A stretch of 64,000 nt of DNA from CAZLCK01 sp964558235 (GTDB taxonomy: Bacteria; Actinomycetota; Coriobacteriia; Coriobacteriales; CADBOM01), in contig CAZLCK010000002.1 in NCBI GenBank assembly GCA_964558235.1, forward strand, positions 14,583 through 78,582, written 5' to 3'. A model generated the notes under the pieces. The model worked only from the letters and a program-made list of their open reading frames with translations. It ran no database searches and was not told the origin of the DNA. The translations under genes and the position numbers were made by a program. Positions 1 through 8,401 of the stretch are shown here, piece after piece; the first letter of the stretch is position 1, and each line of letters starts with the position of its first letter.

Positions 1-1001
1 TGGGTCTTGTAACACTAATCATTGGGTTTGCACCAGCCATTGGGCCATCTGTCTCTGGTCTACTTGTAGATTCCATTGGCTGGAGATGGCTTTTCTACGG
101 CATCACTGCTCTTTCTGTCCTTATTGTTTTCTTTGCGTTTGTTACGCTTAAAAATTTCGAGGGATTTGCACGAGGAACATTCGATCCACTTTCGGTTGCA
201 CTCTCAACTTTAGGTCTTCTTGGTGTTCTTTATGGGCTTTCAACCTTTACAGAAACAACAAACATGACTCTTACTCTTTCTCTTATTGCTGCAGGTATTG
301 TGTTGATTGTTCTATTTATTATTAGGCAACAACACCTCGAAGAGCCAATGTTAAAGGTAGATATCTTCAAGACCAGAAATTACCGCATTGCTGTAATTAT
401 TGTGGTTATCATTCAGCTTGCGATTATTGGCGGTGGTGTTGTTGTTCCAATCTTTATCCAGAATGTCTTAGGTTTTAGCGCTACTGTCACTGGTTTGGTT
501 ATTTTGCCTGGCGCCATTTTAGGTGCGATTGTTTCGATGTTTGCAGGTCGTTTGTTCGACAGAGTTGGTGTTCGTCCAGTTGCAATCATTGGTGGCATTA
601 TCATGAGTGTTGGCGCTATAGGGTTGTATTTTTTCAATATAGGTACTGAGCTTTGGTTTTTAATCGCTTCAAATATAATCATGACAGTTGGTTTGCAAGC
701 AACTCTTACACCAATTAATACATGGGGTATAAATTCTCTCGACAATAAGGTTATTCAGCATGGAACCGCTCTTTTTAATACGATGAACCAGATCGGAGGT
801 TCATTTGGAACAGCACTGCTAGTATCGCTTTCTGCTCTTGGAGCAATTTTTTACACTGGGTCTCCAGAGATTGTTCAAACAGCTGAAGGGATGCATATTG
901 CAATGTCTGCCCAAGCTTCGTTTATTATTCTTGATTTCATTATTGTTTTGATCTTTGCGCGTAGCCGAAATAAAAACAAAAATAAAAACGTTTCTGATTA
1001 G
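1..1001 (+). CDS. MFS multidrug exporter, DHA2 (EmrB/QacA-like) family, 3' part
   Basis: The reading frame is open from base 3 and ends with TAG at 999-1001, so the 5' end lies outside the window. The visible part begins with the antiporter motif C region (APAIGPSVSGLLVDSIGWRW), followed by alternating hydrophobic helices. A loop motif, GRLFDRVGVRP, resembles MFS motif A. These fit a 14-helix drug:proton antiporter of the DHA2 family in the cytoplasmic membrane. An internal ATG at 264 is in frame but is not the gene start, because motif C lies upstream of it. The C-terminus ends in a short Lys/Asn-rich tail. The substrate cannot be told from sequence. A weak 6-bp hairpin (999-1017) overlaps the stop codon. 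Confidence 0.85.
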   Translation, partial: GLVTLIIGFAPAIGPSVSGLLVDSIGWRWLFYGITALSVLIVFFAFVTLKNFEGFARGTFDPLSVALSTLGLLGVLYGLSTFTETTNMTLTLSLIAAGIVLIVLFIIRQQHLEEPMLKVDIFKTRNYRIAVIIVVIIQLAIIGGGVVVPIFIQNVLGFSATVTGLVILPGAILGAIVSMFAGRLFDRVGVRPVAIIGGIIMSVGAIGLYFFNIGTELWFLIASNIIMTVGLQATLTPINTWGINSLDNKVIQHGTALFNTMNQIGGSFGTALLVSLSALGAIFYTGSPEIVQTAEGMHIAMSAQASFIILDFIIVLIFARSRNKNKNKNVSD

Positions 1002-1023
1002 CTTTTTCTAGAAGCTAGCTGAT

Positions 1024-2247
1024 CTATTTGTTTAGAAGCTTATTTACAAGCTTTGTAATTGCTTGATAAGACGTTTTTCTATCAAATTGCTCTAATGCGA
1101 CTTTTCTGGCATTTTGGCCCATTTTTGTCATCATGTCGGGGTTATTAATTAGAGCTAGGATTGCATCAACCAATGCGTGATGGTCTTCAGCGGCTACATT
1201 AGTTCCAAATCCATCATCAATAACTTTGTCTCTAAATTCAAGGCTAGATCCAGTATTTATCATCGGATGTCCGCTGGCTAGATAATCAGCAATTTTTGTA
1301 ACAATAGATTGCGGAGCTTTAGCTACAAGTGAATTAATAGTGATGTCGGATTTCGCAAGCCATGCTGCCATTTTCTCATAAGGTTGATAGCCTAAGAAAT
1401 CAACATTACATTCAAGAGAGTTTGCAATCTCTTGAAGTCTTTGCATATCTGGCCCATCGCCTAAGATCTTGATTCTAATGTGTCTATGGTTTATTTCATT
1501 TAGCTTAGCAGAGGCTTTGATCAACGTTTCAAGATCATAGCTTCTCCCAATTGTTCCTGTGTAGATGATCCAAATTTCACCTTCTGGTTTTACAATCTCA
1601 TCAGAATATTTTTTAACTGACTCATCAAAAAGATCGATGTCATTTCCAACATAGACAGTTATATGTTCGATCGATTTATCACAGTCGGTGTAGGGACGCT
1701 TTGCATATTCATCTGAAGTTCCTACAACGCCAGATAGACGTTTATAAACCTCACTTGCATCCTTTGCAAGACCATGAAACAAAATATCACTAATAATAGG
1801 AACATCTAAAACCATACGCATAGCTTCTGGCCAAAGATCGTTAATATCCCCAACAAAAGGAATATTGTTATTTTCGGCAAGTTTAGCTGCAGCAAAAGCT
1901 ACATCATTTGGTGGGATCTCACAATATATTAAATCGTAGAATCCGTTTTGGTCTAAAAGTCTGGACAGATTTTTAGCTGCAATCCTATGACTTTTCATGC
2001 GTTTTAGATCTATATTCTTGGCATATCCTGGCTCGTAGACAAATTTGATTCCAAATGGATATATATCGTATGGGAAAACATCAAGATCGCGCTGTCTTTT
2101 CTCCCAATGCTGAAAAGATGATGTGATCAGGTCGACCTCATGACCTGCTGCATGAAGTGTTTGAGCAACAGATAAAAAGCGCGTATAACCTTTGGTCTCA
2201 TACCCGAGTTTTACACCCATTGTTACAACTGCGATCTTAGCGCACAT
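1024..2247 (-). CDS. Glycosyltransferase family 4 (GT-B fold)
   Basis: About 407 residues with two Rossmann-like halves of a GT-B enzyme. The N-terminal half has a long GYETKGYTRFLSVAQTLHAAGH acceptor-side segment and the motif GDINDLWPEAM. The C-terminal half starts near IYTGTIGRSYDLETLI and holds KIADYLASGHPMINTGSS, the nucleotide-sugar binding region of GT4 enzymes. I place the start at the ATG at 2247, because GGGAG lies 7 bases before it; the upstream ATG at 2265 would overlap the previous gene and has no good site. The stop of the sugar transferase gene and this start are one base apart, so the two are translationally coupled. Probable role: adding a sugar to a lipid-linked glycan on the cytoplasmic face. 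Donor and acceptor are unknown. Confidence 0.8.
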   Translation of the reverse strand: MCAKIAVVTMGVKLGYETKGYTRFLSVAQTLHAAGHEVDLITSSFQHWEKRQRDLDVFPYDIYPFGIKFVYEPGYAKNIDLKRMKSHRIAAKNLSRLLDQNGFYDLIYCEIPPNDVAFAAAKLAENNNIPFVGDINDLWPEAMRMVLDVPIISDILFHGLAKDASEVYKRLSGVVGTSDEYAKRPYTDCDKSIEHITVYVGNDIDLFDESVKKYSDEIVKPEGEIWIIYTGTIGRSYDLETLIKASAKLNEINHRHIRIKILGDGPDMQRLQEIANSLECNVDFLGYQPYEKMAAWLAKSDITINSLVAKAPQSIVTKIADYLASGHPMINTGSSLEFRDKVIDDGFGTNVAAEDHHALVDAILALINNPDMMTKMGQNARKVALEQFDRKTSYQAITKLVNKLLNK

Positions 2248-2248
2248 A

Positions 2249-2854
2249 TCATTTCTCCCGATCATCAGCTGTGTTATAGATGCCCTTTTGGTTTACAACG
2301 CTAGAAATTGTTTTAAAAAAGATCTTTACATCTAATGTAAAAGAGATCCGATTTACATACTCAACATCTAATTTCAGGCGGCTTTTCCATGGAATAGAAT
2401 TCCTTCCATAAACCTGAGCATATCCGGTAATTCCAGGTAAAACTTCGAGTTTTCTAGCCTCATCTCCCTCGTAGAGTTCAGCTTCTTCCAAAAGGTCTGG
2501 CCTAGGTCCAATTAGACTCATATCACCTTTTAAAATATTAAAAAATTGTGGGATCTCATCGATGCTAGTACGTCTAAGAAATGCTCCAATTTTAGTCATC
2601 CTAGGATCATCGGGCGCATTATAGGTAGATCCGTCTGGCATTTTTAAATCGGGGGAGTTGACTTTCATCGAGCGAAACTTATACATCGTAAATAAGCGTC
2701 CGCCACGACCAACCCTAGGCGCATTATAGAAAATAGGACCAGAGTCTTCATGCTTGATAATAGGCGAAACAATGGCGCAAGCTATCAGTACAAAGGGTAT
2801 AGCGATAATAGATATTATGATGTCAAGAACACGCTTTACGACTTTTACGTACAT
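2249..2854 (-). CDS. Phosphoglycosyl transferase (bacterial sugar transferase, PglC/WcaJ type)
   Basis: A 201-residue protein with one N-terminal hydrophobic segment (about residues 9-30) followed by the catalytic domain of the bacterial sugar transferase family. Typical motifs are present: YNAPRVGRGGRLFTMYKFRSM, the segment LRRTSIDEIPQFFNILKGDMS with the catalytic Asp-Glu, and IGPRPDL. The short length, without extra helices, matches monotopic PglC-like enzymes rather than long WbaP-like ones. These enzymes move a sugar 1-phosphate from a UDP-sugar to undecaprenyl phosphate and so start a glycan. The gene lies 5 bases after the aminotransferase stop codon and directly before the GT4 gene, in one minus-strand operon. 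The sugar is probably supplied by the neighbouring aminotransferase and 4,6-dehydratase (inference). Confidence 0.88.
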   Translation of the reverse strand: MYVKVVKRVLDIIISIIAIPFVLIACAIVSPIIKHEDSGPIFYNAPRVGRGGRLFTMYKFRSMKVNSPDLKMPDGSTYNAPDDPRMTKIGAFLRRTSIDEIPQFFNILKGDMSLIGPRPDLLEEAELYEGDEARKLEVLPGITGYAQVYGRNSIPWKSRLKLDVEYVNRISFTLDVKIFFKTISSVVNQKGIYNTADDREK

Positions 2855-2859
2855 TTAAG

Positions 2860-4071
2860 CTAACCCAGGCATTCCTTTGTTGAGATCAAAAACGATTCAA
2901 TAATATAGCCTATTTCATCATCAGTTAACAAAGTGAATAGTGGAAGTGTGATTTCGTTCTTATACATTTCATATGCATTTGGGTAATCCATAATAGAAAA
3001 TCCAATATTTTGATATGCACTGAGCATTGGCAGCGGGCGATAGTGAACATTGCATGAGATGCCTTTCTTAGCCATTTTGACAATTATTTCGTCTCGCTGT
3101 TGTTCTGTTGCCCCTAATACTCTTGTTAGAGCAAGATGTCCACTAGAAGATCCCTCATCTGTGTAGTGAAGTGCCATGTAGATATCTGAATCTGCAAGCT
3201 CTTTTTCATATCTTTCGATGATTTCTTTTCTCCTAGCAAGCATGGATGGATAACGTTGCAATTGAGCAAGACCAATTGATGCAGCAATATCAGTCATATT
3301 CCACTTGTAACCAAACTCTGCAATATCATATTTCCACGAGCCTGGCTCAAGCTTTTCATAGGCACTTTTGGTCTGTCCATGCAAAGAAAATGAAAAAGCA
3401 CGTTTAAAAAGCTCTTCGTTATCCATGCCATTAATATTTTTCCATGCAAGAGCACCACCTTCAGCGGTTGTAAGATTTTTTACAGCATGGAAAGAAAAGG
3501 CAGTGAAATCTGCGACAGATCCAGATGGCTTTCCGTGATAGGTTGCACCCAAAGAATGTGCCCCATCAGCCAAAACAACAACTCTGCCAATAGCCTTTTG
3601 GATATCATTTTTAGCTTTAAAGAGTTCCTGCTTTGATTCTACGATAGAAAAAATCCTATCGTAATCGCACATAATTCCACCAACATCAACTGGTATTATT
3701 GCCTTCGTATTTTCTGTGATTGCATCTTCTAGGAGTTCATAGTCCATCTGAAGAGAGTCCTCAGATAAGTCGACCAAAACTGGTTTAGCGCCAACGTGAA
3801 CTATAACGCTACAAGAAGATGTATATGTATATGGAGTGGTAATAACCTCGTCACCTTCACCAATACCAAGAATTCTTAGAGCTAGCTCAAGTGCAGAAGT
3901 TGCTGACGATAAGCAAAGTAAGTTATCTACTCCGCAGTATTGCGCTAATTGATCTTGAAACTGAATGACCTTTGGCCCAGAAGTGATCCATCCACTTTTG
4001 AGGGTATTGCAAACCTCTTTAATTTCTTGCTCAGTTATATCTGGCCTGAAAAAGGGGATATTCTTTTCCAA
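2860..4071 (-). CDS. DegT/DnrJ/EryC1/StrS-family aminotransferase
   Basis: A 403-residue PLP enzyme of the sugar aminotransferase family. The N-terminus has the signature GWITSGPKVIQFQDQLA. The PLP region ADGAHSLGATY holds the Asp, and FSFHAVKNLTTAEGG holds the Lys that forms the Schiff base. The start is TTG at 4071; a perfect AGGAGG (4079-4084) lies 7 bases upstream, and no ATG fits. Such enzymes add an amino group to 4-keto or 3-keto nucleotide sugars. With the 4,6-dehydratase at 6347-8212 and the PglC-like transferase just downstream, a 4-amino-4,6-dideoxy sugar is the simplest guess. No acetyltransferase (PglD-like) is seen in the window. Confidence 0.88.
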   Translation of the reverse strand: MEKNIPFFRPDITEQEIKEVCNTLKSGWITSGPKVIQFQDQLAQYCGVDNLLCLSSATSALELALRILGIGEGDEVITTPYTYTSSCSVIVHVGAKPVLVDLSEDSLQMDYELLEDAITENTKAIIPVDVGGIMCDYDRIFSIVESKQELFKAKNDIQKAIGRVVVLADGAHSLGATYHGKPSGSVADFTAFSFHAVKNLTTAEGGALAWKNINGMDNEELFKRAFSFSLHGQTKSAYEKLEPGSWKYDIAEFGYKWNMTDIAASIGLAQLQRYPSMLARRKEIIERYEKELADSDIYMALHYTDEGSSSGHLALTRVLGATEQQRDEIIVKMAKKGISCNVHYRPLPMLSAYQNIGFSIMDYPNAYEMYKNEITLPLFTLLTDDEIGYIIESFLISTKECLG

Positions 4072-4167
4072 GGCTAAGCCTCCTAATAAAGCTAAAAATG
4101 TTCTATGTTAAGCAGGTCTTGTGGCTAAGAATTCTGCTTCGAAGTATTAATTAAAACGAATCTAATT

Positions 4168-4962
4168 TTAAATGTAGAGTATGAATTTCTTTTGAAGTTT
4201 CTTAAATACGTAATATCCAACTACATATGTTATTAATGCCATACCTACGCACACCAATGTTTCGGTTACGCTTGGGATAGTTGCATACAAAACAACATCG
4301 CGCATATATGTGACAAAGTGGTACATCGGATTCCACCAGATGATCTGTAGCATCCAGTCTTGCAAGATAGATATTGGGTAAAAAAGTGGAGTTAGATATG
4401 TCCATAGAGTTATCAAAACACCCCATAGATGCAGAAAATCGTGGAAAAATGTAGCCAATGCACTAAGTAGTAAGCTCAATCCAAGAGCAAAAATAGCAGT
4501 GAGCAAGACTACAAATGGAATAAGAAACATTGTTGGGCTTGGTGGGACTTGAAAATAAATGAGAACTAAAAAGATTGCTATTAAAGAAAAGGCATAGTTA
4601 ACTACGGCAAAAATTATTTTTTCAACAGGAAAGACCAATTTGTTGACCTTGATCTTTTTGATCAACGGAGCTGAGTCGATAATAGATCGCATTGCTTCGC
4701 CGACTCCATCGGCCATCATGTTAAAGAGCGTTTGTCCTAGAATAAAATATAATGGGTAGTATTCGATTTCAAAACGAAACATATAAGAAAAGACCGCCGA
4801 TAAAACAATCATTGTTAAGAGTGGATTTAAAACACTCCACAAAACACCCAAAACCGAACGTCTATATTTAAGTTTGAAATCTTTAGAAACTAGGTTTTGC
4901 AATAGGTATACGCTATCTTTTAGACCTCTAATAAGATCCATTTGCTCCCAGTCTTTCGTCAA
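4168..4962 (-). CDS. ABC-2 type polysaccharide/teichoic acid export permease (Wzm/TagG-like)
   Basis: A 264-residue membrane protein with six hydrophobic segments, typical of the permease half of polysaccharide ABC exporters. The N-terminal cytoplasmic part contains the family signature FKLKYRRSVLGVLWSVLNPL, and the middle has FILGQTLFNMMADG. It is the first gene of the minus-strand glycan operon. Wzm-like permeases need a partner ATPase (Wzt/TagH), normally the adjacent gene; none is found next to it or anywhere else in the window. Either the ATPase is encoded elsewhere or the locus has been rearranged. The substrate is probably an undecaprenyl-linked glycan made by the neighbouring genes (inference). 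Confidence 0.85.
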   Translation of the reverse strand: MTKDWEQMDLIRGLKDSVYLLQNLVSKDFKLKYRRSVLGVLWSVLNPLLTMIVLSAVFSYMFRFEIEYYPLYFILGQTLFNMMADGVGEAMRSIIDSAPLIKKIKVNKLVFPVEKIIFAVVNYAFSLIAIFLVLIYFQVPPSPTMFLIPFVVLLTAIFALGLSLLLSALATFFHDFLHLWGVLITLWTYLTPLFYPISILQDWMLQIIWWNPMYHFVTYMRDVVLYATIPSVTETLVCVGMALITYVVGYYVFKKLQKKFILYI

Positions 4963-5137
4963 AATAGCAACATAGCTATTAGCAGTTCATTTTCAATCAT
5001 TAGCAATATGCTTTATCACAAGTCTATCATTATGACAGATTAATAGTTATAAGCATTAGCGTTCGTTATCATCTTGAGAATATTTTGCATAAAATAAAGA
5101 AACCGATAAAAAATTTAGAGTTTAAGTTGGTAATAAG

Positions 5138-6286
5138 ATGATCTCAATCATATGTATTGATTGCAATATAGGCTCTCCTGATCTTTTTGATAGGGAGAGT
5201 CCTGTCACAACTAGATCGCTAAAAAGCCTTTTCTCTCAAAAAGAAGAGGTGGAAATTGTAATTGTTTGTGAGTCTGATAGTCCATATTTAAACAACCTGC
5301 AAAAATATCTAGATGAAGCTCATAAGCTAAAAGTAATTCAAGTTGATGCTGCTTCTACTTTTGGTGAGTCTATGAGACTTGGCTATGAAGCTTCTTCGGG
5401 CGATCTAGTTACATTTGTGGACTTTAATACCACGATATCTGCTGATTTTGCAATCTTCGCTTCAAGTATTTATAGGGAAGCTCCAACCGATATAATTTCA
5501 TTTCACTTACAAATTAAAGACCTTGATACTTCTAAGTTTGTTACGTGTAGAAGATCTACTCGCTCACCTTATGCTAAGCGAGCAAAGATCCTAAGCACAA
5601 GTGAGGTTGAATCTGAGCTTTTAGCTACAATGGGTCTTTCTGTTTGTGGGCTTGTCTTTGCAAGAAAGCTTCTAAATTCTTATGGTGCAGATTTTACTGC
5701 CAAGTCAAGCATATCTTTTGATCCATACGTCTTAGAACTCATCTTTTCAGCCCAGAAGATAGCAGATTCTAGATGGGCTTTAGTCGCTAAAGAATTCTCT
5801 TTTTCAAGGGTATTTTCTAACATAAGCGAATCAGACTTGAGCATCTTCTTAGATGAAATTGAAACTTGTTCGCAAAAGCATGAATCTGATTTAGCCGAAC
5901 AATATATTAAGACCGTTACTGCTCATTGGGTCGCACAAGCTTCTATGGTGCTTTTCGATATGGCAATCGATTATCAAAAAGGCGATTACAGCAATTTAGC
6001 GCAACTTGTCTATTCAAAAAATGCTACCATCATTCAAAATCTTCTCGGGGATGAATGGGGTTTAGATAAGAATGGTCTGCCAGATTTATCATGCAATCAT
6101 CCATATATCGCTCGCTTGCGTATGCTCGGTATGGATACCTTAGAGCTGACAAAAAGACTAACTTGTGCCCAAAATTTGTTGATGGAATCTATATATCAAC
6201 AAAAACTTCTTGAGATGCAGGTCTCTAAGAACGAAATTGATGAACTTCCAGAAAAACAGAGGAAGAAGCGTAGGTTTTTTAAGTAA
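5138..6286 (+). CDS. Glycosyltransferase family 2-like protein
   Basis: A 382-residue protein whose first 110 residues look like a GT-A fold. It starts MISIICIDCN, has VEIVIVCESDSP and GYEASSGDLVTFVDFNTTIS. The usual Asp-x-Asp metal motif is replaced by DFN (VTFVDFNT), so metal binding may be altered. The remaining 270 residues are helical and unfamiliar, ending in a basic tail (EKQRKKRRFF). It is the first plus-strand gene of the divergent glycan locus and is followed by the nucleotide-sugar 4,6-dehydratase. It is probably a sugar transferase of the same pathway, but activity is uncertain. No strong ribosome site precedes the ATG. Confidence 0.6.
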   Translation: MISIICIDCNIGSPDLFDRESPVTTRSLKSLFSQKEEVEIVIVCESDSPYLNNLQKYLDEAHKLKVIQVDAASTFGESMRLGYEASSGDLVTFVDFNTTISADFAIFASSIYREAPTDIISFHLQIKDLDTSKFVTCRRSTRSPYAKRAKILSTSEVESELLATMGLSVCGLVFARKLLNSYGADFTAKSSISFDPYVLELIFSAQKIADSRWALVAKEFSFSRVFSNISESDLSIFLDEIETCSQKHESDLAEQYIKTVTAHWVAQASMVLFDMAIDYQKGDYSNLAQLVYSKNATIIQNLLGDEWGLDKNGLPDLSCNHPYIARLRMLGMDTLELTKRLTCAQNLLMESIYQQKLLEMQVSKNEIDELPEKQRKKRRFFK

Positions 6287-6307
6287 TTCCACACATTATA
6301 AATCTCG

Positions 6308-6331
6308 TATAAGTGGTCTTATATAAGTGGT
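6308..6331 (+). repeat. Short direct and inverted repeats before the 4,6-dehydratase gene
   Basis: The 10-mer TATAAGTGGT occurs twice, at 6308-6317 and 6322-6331. The first copy also forms the dyad TATAAG-TGGT-CTTATA (6308-6323). The pair sits 15 bases before the ATG at 6347, where a ribosome site would be expected but none is clear. It could be an operator or a structure affecting translation. This may also be chance in AT-rich DNA. Confidence 0.3.
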
Positions 6332-6346
6332 AGACTTTAATACAAT

Positions 6347-8212
6347 ATGGAATTTAAATTACAGACCAGAGTTATCCTCCTAGTTTTTTGGGATATCCTT
6401 TCAAGCTACGCTGCATATCTGCTTTCTATTATTTTAACTGGACAAGCAGGTGAGATTTTGATTTCTACCGATATCTTATTTGATATCGGTTTACTTTCGC
6501 TTTTTAATTGCGGGATTCTCCTCATCTTTAGACTTTATAACGATCTATGGGAATACGCGTCATCTTACGAATTGTTAAAAATTATCGGTGTTACGGCGCT
6601 CTCTACCTTTATAGGTGCCTCTGTTCTATTTTTAGTTGATCTCAGATTTCCAATTAGAGTCTATTTTGTTGCGTGGTTAATCCTGTTTATTTTTGTAGGC
6701 GCAGGTCGCTATGCATTTAGATTTTTTAGTGGTCGAAGAACTATTAATGCTAGTGCTAAAGCAAGTAGAAAGCGCACATTAGTTGTTGGTGCTGGTGAGA
6801 CTGCATCTCTTACAATTAAGCGTCTAACTTCTGGTGACTACTATATGAACGGAAATCCAATTGTTGCTGTTGATGATGATCCTTCTAAGATCGGTATGCG
6901 CATTCATGGTGTTAAGGTCGCTGGAGATAGACATGCAATTCCTGATCTTGTTAAACACAATGCAATCGAACAGATCATCATTGCAATTCCTTCGGCTAAA
7001 AGATCTGATCTAAAAGAGATTTATGACATTTGCATGTCAACCGGATGTCATCTTTTGACCTTACCTAATGTTAGAGATATCCCAATTGATGAGCTTGGAG
7101 ATGTCAAGTTGCGAGATGTTAGCGTTGAGGATCTTTTGAGTAGGGAAGAGGTCATTTTAGATACGCGATCTGTTAGTGGATATATTGCTGGTAAAACCAT
7201 CTTAGTTACAGGTGGTGGTGGATCTATTGGATCTGAAATCGTAAGACAGCTTTGCATAGTTAAACCAAATAAGATTGTCATTTTTGATAACTATGAGAAT
7301 ACTACCTATGAGCTTTTAAAAGAGATTCAAAGTCATTATGATGACGTCAAAATTGTTATTGAAATCGGATCTATTCGTGATTATCCAAGGCTAGTTGCTG
7401 CTTTTAATAAACATATGCCCCAAGTTGTATTTCACGCTGCTGCTCATAAACATGTGCCTTTGATGGAGTCTTGTCCTCAGGAGGCTATTCGCAATAACGT
7501 CTTTGGGACTATGAATGTTGCTAATGCTTCTAGGCTTCATGGCGTTGAACGCTTCATAATGATATCTACTGATAAAGCTGTTAATCCAACTAGTGTTATG
7601 GGTGCCACTAAAAAGTTAGGTGAGATGGTTATCCAATCATTAGCGCATGACTCTCAAACTATTTTTGCTGCGGTTAGATTCGGTAATGTTTTGGGATCAC
7701 ATGGAAGTGTAATTCCTCTATTTAAAAGACAGATTGCAGAGGGCGGTCCGGTTACTGTTACCGATCCTGAAATTACTCGTTACTTCATGACTATTCCTGA
7801 GGCTTCTAAGCTTGTTATCCATGCTGGAGGCCTAGCTAAAGGTGGAGAGATTTTCATTCTTGATATGGGTGAACCTGTCAAGATAGCCGACTTAGCAAAA
7901 AAACTTATCCGACTATCAGGACTTACACCGGATAAAGATATTGAGATCAAATTCATCGGACTTCGTCCTGGAGAAAAGCTCTATGAAGAGCTGATGACAG
8001 ATATGGAAAAGATGCAGTCTACTTCTAAAAAAGGGATTATGGTTTCGACTGACGATCCTGTTGATATCGATTACGTACAGAATATGCTTCGAGATTTAGG
8101 AAACGCTTTAGAGAGTAGCTCAAAGGATATAAAGCTTAAGCTTCATGAGTACATCCCAACATATAAGCCATGCATTACAGATACAGACGATGACGAAGTG
8201 ATATTTGATTAA
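6347..8212 (+). CDS. Membrane-bound nucleotide-sugar 4,6-dehydratase (PglF/CapD/WbpM family)
   Basis: A 621-residue protein with four N-terminal membrane helices (about residues 8-125) and a cytoplasmic domain at 140-260 starting RTLVVGAGETA. The catalytic extended SDR domain has NAD motif GGGGSIG at residues 289-295 and HAAAHKHVPLME. In this subfamily the usual Ser-Tyr-Lys becomes Thr-Asp-Lys plus Met; here Thr408, Asp409, Lys410 and Met418 are present, with Lys422 further on. These residues are characteristic of inverting or retaining UDP-GlcNAc 4,6-dehydratases of the FlaA1/PglF/WbpM group. The product is a UDP-4-keto-6-deoxy sugar, a substrate for the DegT aminotransferase on the other strand. 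The gene closes the glycan region. Confidence 0.9.
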   Translation: MEFKLQTRVILLVFWDILSSYAAYLLSIILTGQAGEILISTDILFDIGLLSLFNCGILLIFRLYNDLWEYASSYELLKIIGVTALSTFIGASVLFLVDLRFPIRVYFVAWLILFIFVGAGRYAFRFFSGRRTINASAKASRKRTLVVGAGETASLTIKRLTSGDYYMNGNPIVAVDDDPSKIGMRIHGVKVAGDRHAIPDLVKHNAIEQIIIAIPSAKRSDLKEIYDICMSTGCHLLTLPNVRDIPIDELGDVKLRDVSVEDLLSREEVILDTRSVSGYIAGKTILVTGGGGSIGSEIVRQLCIVKPNKIVIFDNYENTTYELLKEIQSHYDDVKIVIEIGSIRDYPRLVAAFNKHMPQVVFHAAAHKHVPLMESCPQEAIRNNVFGTMNVANASRLHGVERFIMISTDKAVNPTSVMGATKKLGEMVIQSLAHDSQTIFAAVRFGNVLGSHGSVIPLFKRQIAEGGPVTVTDPEITRYFMTIPEASKLVIHAGGLAKGGEIFILDMGEPVKIADLAKKLIRLSGLTPDKDIEIKFIGLRPGEKLYEELMTDMEKMQSTSKKGIMVSTDDPVDIDYVQNMLRDLGNALESSSKDIKLKLHEYIPTYKPCITDTDDDEVIFD

Positions 8213-8248
8213 TTTTATTTATTTTTATCATTCCGTTTACAAAATATC

Positions 8249-8295
8249 TGAATATTTTAAATAAAATATCTAAAATTCTGCATATACTTTATTGA
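8249..8295 (+). promoter_or_regulatory. Possible ArgR binding sites (ARG boxes) before argC
   Basis: Two half-site matches to the ARG box consensus (TGAAT followed by A/T, then ATTCA) lie upstream of argC. TGAATATTTT is at 8249-8258 and TGCATATACT at 8279-8288, 30 bases apart and so on the same helix face. The second half of each palindrome is poor. An ArgR gene is present in the operon, so control here is expected. The assignment is weak without a matrix search. Confidence 0.3.
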
Positions 8296-8332
8296 AGTTA
8301 AAAATTAATCAGTTTATAGACTTTTTATGAGC

Positions 8333-8358
8333 AGGGGATTTATACATCCCTTGTTTTG
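8333..8358 (+). terminator. Terminator-like hairpin before argC
   Basis: A stem AGGGGAT / ATCCCTT (8333-8339 and 8346-8352, one G-T pair) with a six-base loop TTATAC is followed by TGTTTTG. It lies 120 bases after the dehydratase stop and 43 bases before argC. It may end transcription of the glycan genes or act as an attenuator in the arg leader. Confidence 0.4.
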
Positions 8359-8401
8359 AATAAAAAAGTACTAAAGCCTTTCAGGGGGCGAAAGATTTAA
8401 G

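Noticed and set aside
413..745. 110-residue antisense ORF in the MFS gene
   Set aside because: Its frame is a shadow of a real gene, with no ribosome site or known domain. The other overlapping antisense ORFs in the window were left out for the same reason.
8327..8359. Ten-codon ORF before argC as a leader peptide
   Set aside because: No ribosome site, and it has only one Arg codon, so attenuation by arginine supply is not supported.
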